Of a stretch of 64,000 nucleotides of DNA, positions 34,569-43,415 are shown one piece after another (position 1 is the stretch's first letter; every line of letters begins with the position of its first letter). The notes beneath the pieces were generated by a model, which was given only the letters and a program-made list of their open reading frames with translations, ran no database searches and was not told where the DNA came from. Location of the stretch: the NCBI RefSeq assembly GCF_014842255.1, contig NZ_JACYVH010000005.1:62023-126022 (forward strand). The letters run 5' to 3'. The position numbers and the translations under genes were made by a program. The stretch comes from Frigoribacterium sp. CFBP 13712 (GTDB lineage Bacteria > Actinomycetota > Actinomycetes > Actinomycetales > Microbacteriaceae).

Positions 34569-36452
34569 TCAGCGACCGCCGCGCTGGCCGCCGCCGGTGC
34601 GGGCCTTGCCGCCGACGAGGCCGCCGACCTTCAGCGAGCCGGGGCGACCGCCCTCCGAGGAGGCGCGGCGTCCGCCGGAGCGCTGCCCGCCTTCGCGGGG
34701 GCCGCCCTGCGACGCCGCGAAGTCGGCCTGGTCGTTGCGGACGGCGTTGGTGCGGCTCTGGCCGCCGTCGCTCTGGGCGCGGCGTCCGGTCTGGCGGGTG
34801 CCACGGGTCTCGTCGCGGCCGGCATCGCGGCCGCCGTCGCGCACCGGGGTCACGGCGCCACGGCCGGACTCGGTCGAGTAGAAGGTCGAGGCGCCACCGC
34901 GGGGGGCGGCGTCGCGGCGCGCGCCGCCGTCGCGGCCGGCACCCTGGCGTCCGCCGTCACGCGAGCCACCCGAGCGGGCTGCGCCGTCGCGACCGCGACC
35001 GGTCTCGGAGCCGCGACCCGCGCCTCCTTGGCGTCCGTCGCGCGAGCCGCCGGCCGATGCCGCCGCGGGGCGACCCGAGCGGTCCTGGCGGGCGATGGGG
35101 TTGCCCTGCGAGTCCTGACGGGCGGCGCGCTTGCGCTGCGCGTTGGCGCCCTGCGAGCGACCGCCGCCACCCTGCTGCTGCTGCACGGCGGCACGGGGGG
35201 CGGGCTTGACGTACGCGGCGACCTCGCCGACCAGCGCGGCGACCTCGGGCGAGGACGGCACGACGGCGGTGATGGTCGGGCGGATGTCGGCCTTCTTCAT
35301 CAGCTGGGCGACGTCGCGCTTCTGGCTGGGGATGACGAGGGTGACGACGTCGCCCTCGGCGCCGGCGCGGGCGGTGCGGCCCGAGCGGTGCAGGTACGCC
35401 TTGTGCTCGGTGGGCGGGTCGACGTGGATGACGAGCTCGATGTCGTCGACGTGCACACCGCGCGCGGCGACGTCGGTGGCGACGAGCACGCGGGCGCTGC
35501 CGTCTTGGAAGGCGGCGAGGTTGCGGTCGCGCTGCGGCTGCGACAGGTTGCCGTGCAGGTCGACGGCGGGGATGCCGGCGTCGGTCAGCTTCTTGGCGAG
35601 CTTCTTGGCGTGGTGCTTGGTGCGCATGAAGAGGATGCGACGGCCCTTGCCGCCGGCCAGCGTCTGCACGAGGGCGTTCTTGCTGTCGAGGTCGGGGGTC
35701 TCGAACACGTGGTGGGTCATCTTGGCGACGGGCGAGTTGGCCTCGTCGACGGAGTGCAGCACCTCGTTGTGGAGGAACTGCTTGACCAGCTTGTCCACGC
35801 CGTTGTCGAGGGTCGCGCTGAAGAGCAGGCGCTGACCGTCGGTCGGAGTGGCCTTCAGGATGCGCGTGACACCGGGCAGGAACCCCAGGTCGGCCATGTG
35901 GTCGGCCTCGTCGAGCACGGTGATCTCGATGGCGTCGAGCTTGACGAAGCCCTGCTTCATGAGGTCTTCGAGGCGGCCGGGGCAGGCGATGATGATGTCG
36001 ACGCCGGCCTTGAGGGCCTGCACCTGACGGTTCTGCGAGACGCCGCCGAAGATGGTGGTGGTGCGCATGCCGTAGGCCGCGGCGAGCGGGGCCAGGACGG
36101 CGTCGATCTGCGTGGCGAGCTCGCGGGTGGGGGCGAGCACCAGGCCGAGGGGGCGACCGGCGCGACGCTGACCGCCGGCCAGCTTGCCGCCGAGGCGCGC
36201 GGCCATCGGGATGGAGAACGCGAGGGTCTTGCCCGAGCCGGTCTTGCCGCGGCCGAGCACGTCGCGCCCGGCGAGGGTGTCGGGCAGGGTGTCGACCTGG
36301 ATCGGGAAGGCGGTGGTCTTGCCCTCTGCCGTGAGCGACTTGACGATCGGGGCGGGGACGCCGAGCGAGCTGAAGGTGACGGTGTCGGCCGTCTCGTCGA
36401 CGGTCGAGCCGTCGGGGGTGGTGTTCTCGGTGTCGAGGGTGTTCGTTGACAT
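34569..36452 (-). CDS. DEAD-box RNA helicase with Arg/Gly-rich tail
   Basis: 627 residues. Helicase core with the Q motif (FSSLGVPAPIVKSL..FPIQ), GKTGSGKT, PTRELATQ, VLDEADHM (DEAD), FSATL, ARVLVATDVAARG and HRSGRTAR. Residues about 440-627 are a disordered Gln/Arg/Gly/Asp tail (GGRSQG, GRQGGAGRG, RDGGR repeats) like the RNA-binding tails of cold-shock DEAD proteins. ATG 36452 has GAAAGGTG upstream. The 345 bp before it (36453-36797) hold no gene; they include one 14-mer copy and may contain a long leader. Confidence 0.9.
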   Translation of the reverse strand: MSTNTLDTENTTPDGSTVDETADTVTFSSLGVPAPIVKSLTAEGKTTAFPIQVDTLPDTLAGRDVLGRGKTGSGKTLAFSIPMAARLGGKLAGGQRRAGRPLGLVLAPTRELATQIDAVLAPLAAAYGMRTTTIFGGVSQNRQVQALKAGVDIIIACPGRLEDLMKQGFVKLDAIEITVLDEADHMADLGFLPGVTRILKATPTDGQRLLFSATLDNGVDKLVKQFLHNEVLHSVDEANSPVAKMTHHVFETPDLDSKNALVQTLAGGKGRRILFMRTKHHAKKLAKKLTDAGIPAVDLHGNLSQPQRDRNLAAFQDGSARVLVATDVAARGVHVDDIELVIHVDPPTEHKAYLHRSGRTARAGAEGDVVTLVIPSQKRDVAQLMKKADIRPTITAVVPSSPEVAALVGEVAAYVKPAPRAAVQQQQGGGGRSQGANAQRKRAARQDSQGNPIARQDRSGRPAAASAGGSRDGRQGGAGRGSETGRGRDGAARSGGSRDGGRQGAGRDGGARRDAAPRGGASTFYSTESGRGAVTPVRDGGRDAGRDETRGTRQTGRRAQSDGGQSRTNAVRNDQADFAASQGGPREGGQRSGGRRASSEGGRPGSLKVGGLVGGKARTGGGQRGGR

Positions 36453-36797
36453 GTGGTGCACCTTTCGGGGCATCGGTGTCGAGCCGGGCCAGGCTGCGTG
36501 ACCACCGTGTCGGGCGACGACGTCGTGCTGACGTGTTCGCGCGAAGGCGGGGCAGTGCCGGGAGAACGGCTGTCGTAGCCGGGCTCGAGATGTGGCGACG
36601 GTGCAGGTGTGCACGATCGTTTCGCCGCAGAGTGAGCTTCGCGCGCCTGCTGGTCTGCCTGGGTGTGTGCCAGGACGGGAGAGGCGGGGAGGGGCGTGCT
36701 ACGACGCAGGGAGCCGGTCAGGCCGACTCGCAAGTGACCCCAGCCTAGCGGAGGTGCACGGAAAGCGCGACGGGGGTGCCGAGGAGGCGCGGGTCCT

Positions 36798-37376
36798 CTA
36801 CGGACGGCAGCGCGCCCCGAAGGTGGCTTCGGCGAGCATCGATGCTGCGAGCAGGCAGACGGGCATCAGGGCGAACATGGTCCATTGGGTGTGACCGAAG
36901 CGATGCGGTGCCGCAGACCTTCGACGCGACCCTGTTCGGGGCCCGAGTTGAGCCCATACGGGGGCGATGGTGAGAAGTGCTGTCGATGTCACGGCCAGGG
37001 TGATCGTCGTCTGCAGGATCATGGTCGCCATCTGCTGGGAGCCCCAGAGTCCTAGTATCCAGATGGCCGAGACGAGAAACCAGGCAGGCAGTGCGGTGAA
37101 TACGAATCCCAGCATTGCACCGGCGCGGACGCCTCTTGTGACGGAGGCTGCCTTCTGGCTCTGATCACGTCGGGATACGAAACGTCCGCTCCCTATCAGA
37201 ATGAAACCTGTCAGGGTCGTCGCCAGACCGATCCTGATCAATTGCACAGGCCGGACGCCTCCACATACTGTCTCAAGAGCCCAGATCGACAGTACGAGGC
37301 TCTGCGCCCCGATGAGTGCGAATGTGATGAGTGCAGAGCAGAGGGTGAGCAGCCTGGTGATCAGAATCGGACTCAT
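36798..37376 (-). CDS. Multi-pass membrane protein of unknown function, A
   Basis: 192 residues with about five hydrophobic helices (about 8-30, 48-66, 85-108, 115-138, 162-182) and basic loops (SRRDQSQKAA, RTGSRRRSA). No family recognised. Base composition is clearly lower in GC than the neighbours, with relaxed third positions, and the 14-mer motif is absent from it. Adjacent to the similar-looking gene 37441-38040; the two look acquired together. Confidence 0.6.
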   Translation of the reverse strand: MSPILITRLLTLCSALITFALIGAQSLVLSIWALETVCGGVRPVQLIRIGLATTLTGFILIGSGRFVSRRDQSQKAASVTRGVRAGAMLGFVFTALPAWFLVSAIWILGLWGSQQMATMILQTTITLAVTSTALLTIAPVWAQLGPRTGSRRRSAAPHRFGHTQWTMFALMPVCLLAASMLAEATFGARCRP

Positions 37377-37440
37377 GAGCTGCCTAGAAATAGATCGACG
37401 AGCCTTGTCGAAGCGGCATCGAGAAGCTCGGGTGGGGTCA

Positions 37441-38040
37441 TCAGTACTCCCCGCGCCAAGTCCAACTCGTCACGGATAAGACGGTGACGGCGACGAGTGC
37501 CCCGGCGAGTATTCCGAGAATCAATCTCCGGTTTTCACGTGAGACGCACGGACGCGCCTCGATATCGAGGGCGATCAAGCTGATACTCGCGGGAGCTATG
37601 GCCAGTAAGAGGTAGGCGATGGTCAGGAATGCGGTCACCCAGTCGCGAGTCGAATTCGGCCCGGCCACGATGTAGACAGCATGGAATGCGATGTAGCACA
37701 CCGCGAGTAGAGCGACGATCACATGGAGAACGCGCATGAAGAAGCGCGGCTGTCTGGCAGTCGATCTGCGCGACTGGAGCGAGTCCACGCATGCGTGAAG
37801 ACAGAGAATAGTGACGACGAGGAGAATGCTGCACGTCAGGAGGGTGGGCCCAAGGACGGCGCTGCGAAAGAGACCAGCGAGTGTTAGCGGGTATAAAGCG
37901 CCCAGTGTGAGAGTGCTCCAGAACCTCCAATGGCGTCTCGCTGTGGTCACATCCCGGCATTGATGATCGCGAGCCACCGGTTGTCTCGCGTCTGCCGACA
38001 GTGGGTCTCTCCGCAGGTGTACGTCATCTGCAGTGAACAT
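37441..38040 (-). CDS. Multi-pass membrane protein of unknown function, B
   Basis: 199 residues: a polar, basic N-terminus of about 35 residues, then about five hydrophobic helices. No family recognised. Low GC like gene A, which starts 64 bp downstream; probably one operon. ATG 38040 has CATACT 7 nt upstream and TTGTAT 17 bp before that, a complete -35/-10 pair for a leaderless mRNA. Confidence 0.6.
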   Translation of the reverse strand: MFTADDVHLRRDPLSADARQPVARDHQCRDVTTARRHWRFWSTLTLGALYPLTLAGLFRSAVLGPTLLTCSILLVVTILCLHACVDSLQSRRSTARQPRFFMRVLHVIVALLAVCYIAFHAVYIVAGPNSTRDWVTAFLTIAYLLLAIAPASISLIALDIEARPCVSRENRRLILGILAGALVAVTVLSVTSWTWRGEY

Positions 38041-38047
38041 GGTAGGC

Positions 38048-38076
38048 AGTATGTCTAACGACTGGTAGTAATACAA
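38048..38076 (-). promoter_or_regulatory. Promoter of the low-GC membrane protein pair
   Basis: On the minus strand: TTGTAT, 17 bp, CATACT, then 7 nt to ATG 38040. One of the few places here with both elements visible. Confidence 0.6.
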
Positions 38077-38172
38077 GTGGGGGGTAGCGAGCCCCACCAG
38101 GGATGACGTTCTTCACTCCTGAGCGTCAGCCAGGCGACTTCGGAAGCATCAAGCCTCCGTTCGAACGACGCC

Positions 38173-38895
38173 TCAGCGCACCGTCCCGTAGCGCTCGCCG
38201 ACGGGGATCTCCACGGCGACCGTGTTGCCCGGCTGGGCGAGGGGGCAGGCCCAGGCGGGGTCGTAGGCGCAGCTCGGGTTGTAGGCGAAGTTGAAGTCGA
38301 GCACGATCGTGCCGGGCTCGGTGCCCGCGCCGAGGTCGGCGCCCTTGACCGAGTCGATCAGGTACCGACCGCCTCCGTACGTCCCTCCCGGCTTGCCGGC
38401 CAGCGCATCCTTCACCGGCACGAACAAGCCGCCACCGTACTGCACGAGCTTCCACACGTCGAGCCTCCCGACGCCGGGCACATCCGCTACCCCGACGAGG
38501 TCGAACTGCACATCGCCGTCGGTGCCCGTCTCGACGACCATGCGTCGCGTCTCGACCGGCTCGACGACGACCTCGAACCGCCAGGCCGGGTCGTACGGAG
38601 TGGTCGGCAGTCCCGTGAAACCGGGCCGGTCCTCCGGCAGGAGCGGCGTCGACGGGTGCGTCGTGAACAGCTCGTCGCGGGTGCGTCGCCAGAGGTCGTG
38701 CGCCTCGACCAGATCGGCCGACTCGCGCACGTCGCGGTACAGGCGGTGGATGGTCCGACGCCACGACGCGATGTCGAGCGCCGACCGAGCCGCGCTGGGG
38801 ACCGAGGCCCCGGGCACGTCACTCCCTGCCGCGGCCACAGGGGTCGCGGAGTCGGATGCAGCAGAAGACGAGGAGGCGCGGGTGGGGTCGGTCAC
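38173..38895 (-). CDS. DUF1684-family protein
   Basis: 240 residues. The C-terminal part has the DUF1684 landmarks: LFVPVKDALAGKPGGTYGGGRYL, LDFNFAYNPSCAYDPAWACPL and a final VGERYG. The N-terminal 35 residues are Ser/Ala-rich and probably disordered. The start is set at GTG 38895 because TACGGT lies 7 nt upstream; longer starts would lie inside the promoter. Function of the family unknown. Confidence 0.83.
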   Translation of the reverse strand: MTDPTRASSSSAASDSATPVAAAGSDVPGASVPSAARSALDIASWRRTIHRLYRDVRESADLVEAHDLWRRTRDELFTTHPSTPLLPEDRPGFTGLPTTPYDPAWRFEVVVEPVETRRMVVETGTDGDVQFDLVGVADVPGVGRLDVWKLVQYGGGLFVPVKDALAGKPGGTYGGGRYLIDSVKGADLGAGTEPGTIVLDFNFAYNPSCAYDPAWACPLAQPGNTVAVEIPVGERYGTVR

Positions 38896-38902
38896 GTCAC
38901 CC

Positions 38903-38908
38903 ACCGTA
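38903..38908 (-). promoter_or_regulatory. -10 box of leaderless DUF1684 promoter
   Basis: TACGGT on the minus strand, 7 nt before GTG 38895. Confidence 0.6.
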
Positions 38909-38982
38909 CGCAGCGCCTCCGACACTGCTCGCGCCTCCTTCTCAGGTCCGCGATGCTCCGGCGCCCGCCCGTCGAGCGCCTT

Positions 38983-39471
38983 CTAGGCGTGCTTCGGGTG
39001 CGTCGGCGCCCCGCGCCAGGTCGGCGCGAGCGCCTTCATGCGGAGTGCGCGCCACTGCCAGGTCGCCCAGAGCCCGGGCCAGAGCAGCAGGCCGAGGGCG
39101 CCGGCGTGGAATTCCATGCGGTCGCGCAGCAGCGTCCCGTCCGGGCCGTCGGGCGAGACCGCCATCCGGTGGTTGATGCGCATCCGGGCGAACTGGCCGC
39201 TCGTGCCCGTGCCGGTGTCGCGCTGGATCCACGCCCCGTCGCGCTCGTGCCAGTCGAGGTCGACGTGCGTGCTGCCGAGGGGCAGGACGCCGAGGATGCT
39301 CGCCGAGACGGGATGCGCCTCCTCCGTCCAGCGCTCGGGGAAGCCCTCGGGCGCATCCGAGCGGTACTTCACCAGGGGCGTCGTCACGGCGACCATCACG
39401 CGGGGGTCGCGGAGGGCGTCGGTCGCGACGTCGACGGGGCAGGCGAGGCGGATCTTGAGCTGCACGTGCAT
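38983..39471 (-). CDS. Hypothetical SRPBCC-like protein
   Basis: 162 residues, soluble. The N-terminal MHVQLKIRLACPVDVATDALRDPRVM and the following strand-rich region look like a START/SRPBCC (polyketide cyclase-like) fold, as in DUF2505/DUF2867-type proteins, but no signature is decisive. ATG 39471 is chosen; GGAG lies about 12 nt upstream. An in-frame TTG at 39483 would be 2 nt from that site. Confidence 0.5.
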   Translation of the reverse strand: MHVQLKIRLACPVDVATDALRDPRVMVAVTTPLVKYRSDAPEGFPERWTEEAHPVSASILGVLPLGSTHVDLDWHERDGAWIQRDTGTGTSGQFARMRINHRMAVSPDGPDGTLLRDRMEFHAGALGLLLWPGLWATWQWRALRMKALAPTWRGAPTHPKHA

Positions 39472-39651
39472 GCGTCGATCCAACTCCTGCGGGCTGTGGA
39501 GGGGGCCGCCTGTGGAGGGGCGGCGCGGGCGCGGGGGCTCTGGGTGGGCTCGCCTGTGGAGGGGACTCGCCGGTGGAGGGGCCGAGGAGGCGCGGGTCGC
39601 GGCGGTCCGTCATCGCGCGTCATGCTCGGCCACCGCCCCGCTCGCCCGACC

Positions 39652-39657
39652 TACTGT
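39652..39657 (+). promoter_or_regulatory. -10 box of leaderless ComB-like promoter
   Basis: TACTGT, then GGAGGG, then ATG 39664. Confidence 0.6.
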
Positions 39658-39663
39658 GGAGGG

Positions 39664-40260
39664 ATGAACGCGCACGGCCAGCAGAAGTACCAGGTCAGGC
39701 TCGACCACGGCATCGCCGGAGCCGGCCGCATCGCACCCGGCGCCCACCTCGTCGTGGTCGTCGACGCCCTCGACGGGCACGGGCTGCTCTCGACCGACGA
39801 GACGGTCGCCGCCGTGCTCGATGCCGTCGCCGAGGGGTCCGAAGGGGCTGACCGGATCGAGGGCGCCGACGACACCGAGCGCGGCGACGGGCCCGTGCAG
39901 GCCGAGACCGTCGAGCTGCTGCTCGTGACGACCCCCGCCGACGCCGACGGAGTCGCCCGCCGCGTGCTCGAGCGGCAGGCCGACCGGGGCGACCGCGCCG
40001 TCGTCGCGATCGTCGCCGCCGGCGCCGTCGAGCCCGACGGCTTCCGCCCCGCGGTCGAGGATCAGCTCGCCGCCGGAGCCGTCGTCGACGCGCTCGCCGC
40101 GGTCGGCATCGACTCGTCGTCGCCCGAGGCGGCCGTCGCCTGCGCCGCCGCGGTGTCGCTCCGGCGGGCGACGTCGCACCTGCTCACGGCGTCGGCCTCG
40201 GCGGGAGAGCTCGTCGCGACCGGCCGGGCCGACCTCGTGTCGGCGACCCGCGCCTCCTGA
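39664..40260 (+). CDS. ComB-like (2-phosphosulfolactate phosphatase family) protein
   Basis: 198 residues. LVVVVDALD and the long C-terminal block FRPAVEDQLAAGAVVDALAAVGIDSSSPEAAVACAAAV with LTASASAGELVATGRADLV follow the ComB pattern (VEDxLGAGAI, SPEA, S(G)REL). It is shorter than typical ComB proteins, and the usual N-terminal VIDVLRAT is degenerate, so an enzymatic role in coenzyme M-type chemistry is not expected. The stop codon lies within a 14-mer copy. Confidence 0.6.
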   Translation: MNAHGQQKYQVRLDHGIAGAGRIAPGAHLVVVVDALDGHGLLSTDETVAAVLDAVAEGSEGADRIEGADDTERGDGPVQAETVELLLVTTPADADGVARRVLERQADRGDRAVVAIVAAGAVEPDGFRPAVEDQLAAGAVVDALAAVGIDSSSPEAAVACAAAVSLRRATSHLLTASASAGELVATGRADLVSATRAS

Positions 40261-40362
40261 GCTGCGCCGCGCCTCCTGGGCCGCGCCAGTGCCGACTGTC
40301 GGGGGCGCGGCGTAGCCTGTGCCGCATCGCGACCACCCGTCGCCCGAATCGCTGGAGGAACC

Positions 40363-40668
40363 ATGAAGGCAGTGCTCACCGACGGAACCGTCGTCGCCGA
40401 GGCCCCGAAAGACGAGCTCGTCTCGATCGAGGGCAACTGGTACTTCCCGCCGTCGAGCGTCGACGAGAGCCTGCTCGAGAAGAGCCCCACCCAGTACCAC
40501 TGCCCGTGGAAGGGCGACACCCAGTACTTCAGCGTCCGATCGGGCGACACCCTGCTGAAGGACCGCGCCTGGAGCTACCCCACCCCCATCCCGTCGTCGT
40601 TCGACCGCGTCGGCTCGGACTACTCGGGCTACGTCGCCTTCTACAACGACGTGCAGATCGTCGACTGA
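40363..40668 (+). CDS. DUF427-family protein
   Basis: 101 residues. VVAEAPKDELVSIEGNWYFPPSSV, YHCPWKGDTQYFSV, AWSYPTPI and YVAFYNDVQIVD are the full DUF427 pattern, a small soluble fold of unknown role. ATG 40363 has GGAGGA 5 nt upstream; a TAGCCT box lies near 40315, giving a short leader. A 14-mer copy begins a few bases after the stop. Confidence 0.88.
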   Translation: MKAVLTDGTVVAEAPKDELVSIEGNWYFPPSSVDESLLEKSPTQYHCPWKGDTQYFSVRSGDTLLKDRAWSYPTPIPSSFDRVGSDYSGYVAFYNDVQIVD

Positions 40669-40784
40669 CCCGAGGAGGCGCGGGTCGGGCCCGTCAGGCC
40701 GCACTCGTCGCCGCGACGCCAGGTCGCCACGCGCCACGACGCCACGTCGCCAGGTCGCCACAGCGCCACGACGCCAAAAGATGG

Positions 40785-40816
40785 ACACGACGCCAGGTTT
40801 ATACGTGGCGTCGTGT
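40785..40816. terminator. Hairpin between convergent genes, same family as 14333-14368
   Basis: ACACGACGCCAGGT stem with one mismatch and loop TTAT. The 20 bases from 40779 are identical to those from 14329. It lies in the 309-bp gene-free stretch 40669-40977, which otherwise holds degenerate GCGCCACGACGCCA and GCGAGGCGGGTG repeats. Confidence 0.7.
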
Positions 40817-40977
40817 TCACTTTCTGGCGTCTTAGGGGGAGCGGCGCGGGGGTGCTGGCGTCTTAGGGGGAGCGGTGCGGGGGTGCTGGCGGTGCGGCGG
40901 GTGCAGCGCGAGGCGGGTGTAGGCGGCGAGGCGGGTGCAGCGCGAGGCGGCCGAGCGGGCGGGCGCTGCGGCGGGGG

Positions 40978-41622
40978 TCAGTGGGCGGCGGTGCGCTGGC
41001 GGTGCGCTCGCACCTTGGCGCGGTTGCCGCAGCGCTGCATCGAGCACCAGCGGCGGCTGCCGGCACGCGACTCGTCGTAGAAGACCAGCCCGCACGCCTC
41101 GTTCGAGCAACGCCGCATCCGCGAGTCCGGCCCGCCGCCGAACCCGACGGTCGTGAACAGCGCGACCGCATCGCGGGCGACCGATGCCATGGCCTGCCCC
41201 AGCCGGAGCCGCCCCGCGCCGGCCTGACGCCGACCACCCTCGAGCGACGGCGGCACGTCGGGCAGCGCGGCGAAGAGGTTGAGCGTGTCGACGTCCTGCG
41301 GATCGGTCGAGGTGCCGTCCGCTGCGGCCACGGCGAGTCGGGCGATCGCGTCGCGCAGACCCCGGGCGTCGGCGAGCTCGCGATCGCCCGCGGCACCGGC
41401 GACCCCCTCGAAGCGCTCGCCGATCCAGTCGTCGAGGTCGGGCGGCAGCAGCAGGCCGTCCCACGGGGTCGACCCGTCGGCGGGCAGCGCGAGCCCGGAC
41501 TCGGGGCCGAAGCGCGAGCCGGCGCGGAACCCTCCGAGGTAGGCGAAGTCGAGCCCGAGCGAGCCCGAGTCGAAGAACCAGCGGGTGTCGGTGTCTGATC
41601 TGAGCCACTGTCCGGTCTGCAC
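40978..41622 (-). CDS. CGNR zinc-finger protein
   Basis: 214 residues. C-terminal CGNR zinc finger: RRCSNEACGLVFYDESRAGSRRWCSMQRCGNRAKVRAHRQR, with four Cys and the CGNR tetrapeptide. The N-terminal part is the ABATE-like stress-response domain (LGLDFA...LRDAIARL). Probably a DNA-binding transcription regulator. GTG 41622 has TAGAGT 6 nt upstream. Confidence 0.88.
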   Translation of the reverse strand: MQTGQWLRSDTDTRWFFDSGSLGLDFAYLGGFRAGSRFGPESGLALPADGSTPWDGLLLPPDLDDWIGERFEGVAGAAGDRELADARGLRDAIARLAVAAADGTSTDPQDVDTLNLFAALPDVPPSLEGGRRQAGAGRLRLGQAMASVARDAVALFTTVGFGGGPDSRMRRCSNEACGLVFYDESRAGSRRWCSMQRCGNRAKVRAHRQRTAAH

Positions 41623-41628
41623 CGAACC

Positions 41629-41634
41629 ACTCTA
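41629..41634 (-). promoter_or_regulatory. -10 box of leaderless CGNR promoter
   Basis: TAGAGT on the minus strand, 6 nt before GTG 41622. Confidence 0.6.
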
Positions 41635-41685
41635 ACCGGTTACGCGCCTCCTCGGCTCCCGCTCTGCCCTGCCCTGCCGCGCTGC

Positions 41686-42141
41686 TCAGGGCTCGCGCTT
41701 CGTCCAGGTGATGAGGTGGTCGGGGTCGTACCTGCGCGAGCAGCGCCCGCACGACAGCGGGCGCTTCGGCTCGCGGTACCGGAAGTGCTCGTGCCCGGCC
41801 GAGCAGAGGCCCACCCACGGAGCGAGATCCGACGCGATCGCCCCGTCGTGCAGACGGCTGCCGATGTAGCCGAGATCGGTCGCGACGGACTTCCAGCGCG
41901 GTCCGTGCCCCGCCTTCGACCCGGCGAGGGCGTGCGCCACCTCGTGCAGCAGCACCTGGTGGATCTCGTCGTCGTCGTACCGACCGGCCAGGTGCTTCGA
42001 CACCGTGATGCGCTTCTGCGTGTAGTTGCACAGGCCGGCGCGGGTCTTGGCGTTGTCGAAGCCGAAGCTCCAGACGGCGGGGTCGAGATGCAGGGCGATC
42101 AGCGCGTCGGCCCAGCGCCTCACCCGATCGAGATCGGCCAT
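41686..42141 (-). CDS. SprT-like zinc metalloprotease-like protein
   Basis: 151 residues. VLLHEVAHALAG is the HExxH metal site, followed by GHGPRWKSVATDLG, as in SprT/Spartan-type proteins, and a C-terminal zinc ribbon CSAGHEHFRYREPKRPLSCGRC. The function of the bacterial members is unclear. No Shine-Dalgarno or good -10 precedes ATG 42141, so the start is less certain. Two 14-mer copies lie just upstream in the 84-bp gap. Confidence 0.85.
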   Translation of the reverse strand: MADLDRVRRWADALIALHLDPAVWSFGFDNAKTRAGLCNYTQKRITVSKHLAGRYDDDEIHQVLLHEVAHALAGSKAGHGPRWKSVATDLGYIGSRLHDGAIASDLAPWVGLCSAGHEHFRYREPKRPLSCGRCSRRYDPDHLITWTKREP

Positions 42142-42225
42142 GAGCGGATCAGGAGGCGCGGGTCGCGCGAGGCACGCCCGTCACGCCGAGCACGCGAGGT
42201 GCCGCGCACGCCGAGGAGGCGCGGG

Positions 42226-43320
42226 TCACCGGGGCGGGAACGGCCAGGTCGACGGCTGGTCGTCTTTGGGCAGGGCGTCGACGACTCCGGTGACACCGGT
42301 CGCGCCGGGTCGGGTCGTGTCGGCGTCCTCGTCGTCGGGTCGGCCAGAGGTCGCACCGCGGTCCGACCGAGGGGACGAGTCACGGAACCGGTCGCCCTCG
42401 CGGTGACCGGCGGCGTTCGCGGCGAGGCTCGAGATCTTGCCCCACAGGCTCGTGTCGGCTCGCACCGGGCGGTCGCTCTCGGGGGCGGGCGGCACCTCGT
42501 CGCGCCGGGCGTGGCGGGCCGCACGTTCGTCGGAGTCGTCGGTGCGCGTCGCGGCGGCCCGCGCGGCGGCCGCGGGGTCGACGAGCGACTCGGACGGCAG
42601 ACCGCCGGTGGGGTTCGTGTCGCCGGGGCGGGGAGCGTCGTGACCGGCGTCGAAGACCTCGGCCGCGCCTCCGGAAGCGGGGTCGTCGAGCTGCTCGACC
42701 GACTGGCCGTCGGTCTGCGCGAGGTAGGCCCGGAGGATGTCGTCGATGGCGTTCTGCAGATCCACCGCGCGATCGCGCGGGGCGCCGCTCGCCGAGTAGG
42801 CGGTCAGCGCGTGGGCGAGACTCGCCCGCGCCTCGTCGTGGCGGCCGGGCTCGAGCAGCGTGTAACCCTCGAGCTCGGCGGCCGCGGCCTCGAGCTCGCG
42901 CCACTCTTCGGTCGACGCCGTGATGAGACTCGTGTGCAGGTCGTTGAGCGCACGCTCGAGCTTGCCCTGCTCACGGAAGATGTGCGCCCGACGGATCCGC
43001 GCAGCCGTCGAGTCGGCCCGATCGCCGGTGAAGTGCGCGAGACGGAAGGCCTCTTCGGCGATCGCCAGGGCCTCGTCGAGACGACCGAGCAGCCTCAGCA
43101 GATCGGCGCGCTCGCCGAGGGCCGAGGTGCTGCGGCTCTGCCCGAGCGCCCCGAGGCGGGCCTCGGCGGCGGGCACGTCGACCGCCGTGCGGAGGCTGAT
43201 CGGCTCGAAGCCGCCGGCCCCGCCCAGCCTCGAGCCGGCAGGCGCGGCGAGGCCCGGGGGCACGCTCTGGGGGCGGGCGCTGCCGGGTGCGGATCCGAGG
43301 TGGGGGTCGTGCTCGCTCAT
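42226..43320 (-). CDS. Tetratricopeptide-repeat-like protein
   Basis: 364 residues. Residues about 55-195 are helical repeats with TPR-type spacing (RADLLRLLGRLDEALAIAEEA, ALNDLHTSLI, PGRHDEARASLAHAL). The C-terminal 165 residues are acidic and low-complexity. It probably serves as an interaction scaffold; no partner is adjacent. TACCCT lies 8 nt before ATG 43320. The stop codon is the last part of a 14-mer copy. Confidence 0.7.
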   Translation of the reverse strand: MSEHDPHLGSAPGSARPQSVPPGLAAPAGSRLGGAGGFEPISLRTAVDVPAAEARLGALGQSRSTSALGERADLLRLLGRLDEALAIAEEAFRLAHFTGDRADSTAARIRRAHIFREQGKLERALNDLHTSLITASTEEWRELEAAAAELEGYTLLEPGRHDEARASLAHALTAYSASGAPRDRAVDLQNAIDDILRAYLAQTDGQSVEQLDDPASGGAAEVFDAGHDAPRPGDTNPTGGLPSESLVDPAAAARAAATRTDDSDERAARHARRDEVPPAPESDRPVRADTSLWGKISSLAANAAGHREGDRFRDSSPRSDRGATSGRPDDEDADTTRPGATGVTGVVDALPKDDQPSTWPFPPR

Positions 43321-43415
43321 CGTGTACGAGGGTAACCGCCCGCCCCGCGAACGGACCGCACGGCGCGCAGGCTCACCCGCTTGCCGCCCCGATTCGCGAC
43401 GCATCCGCCGTCGCA

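Noticed and set aside
36453-36797. Small plus-strand frames upstream of the DEAD-box helicase
   Set aside because: No ribosome site and no protein-like composition; treated as leader and promoter region.
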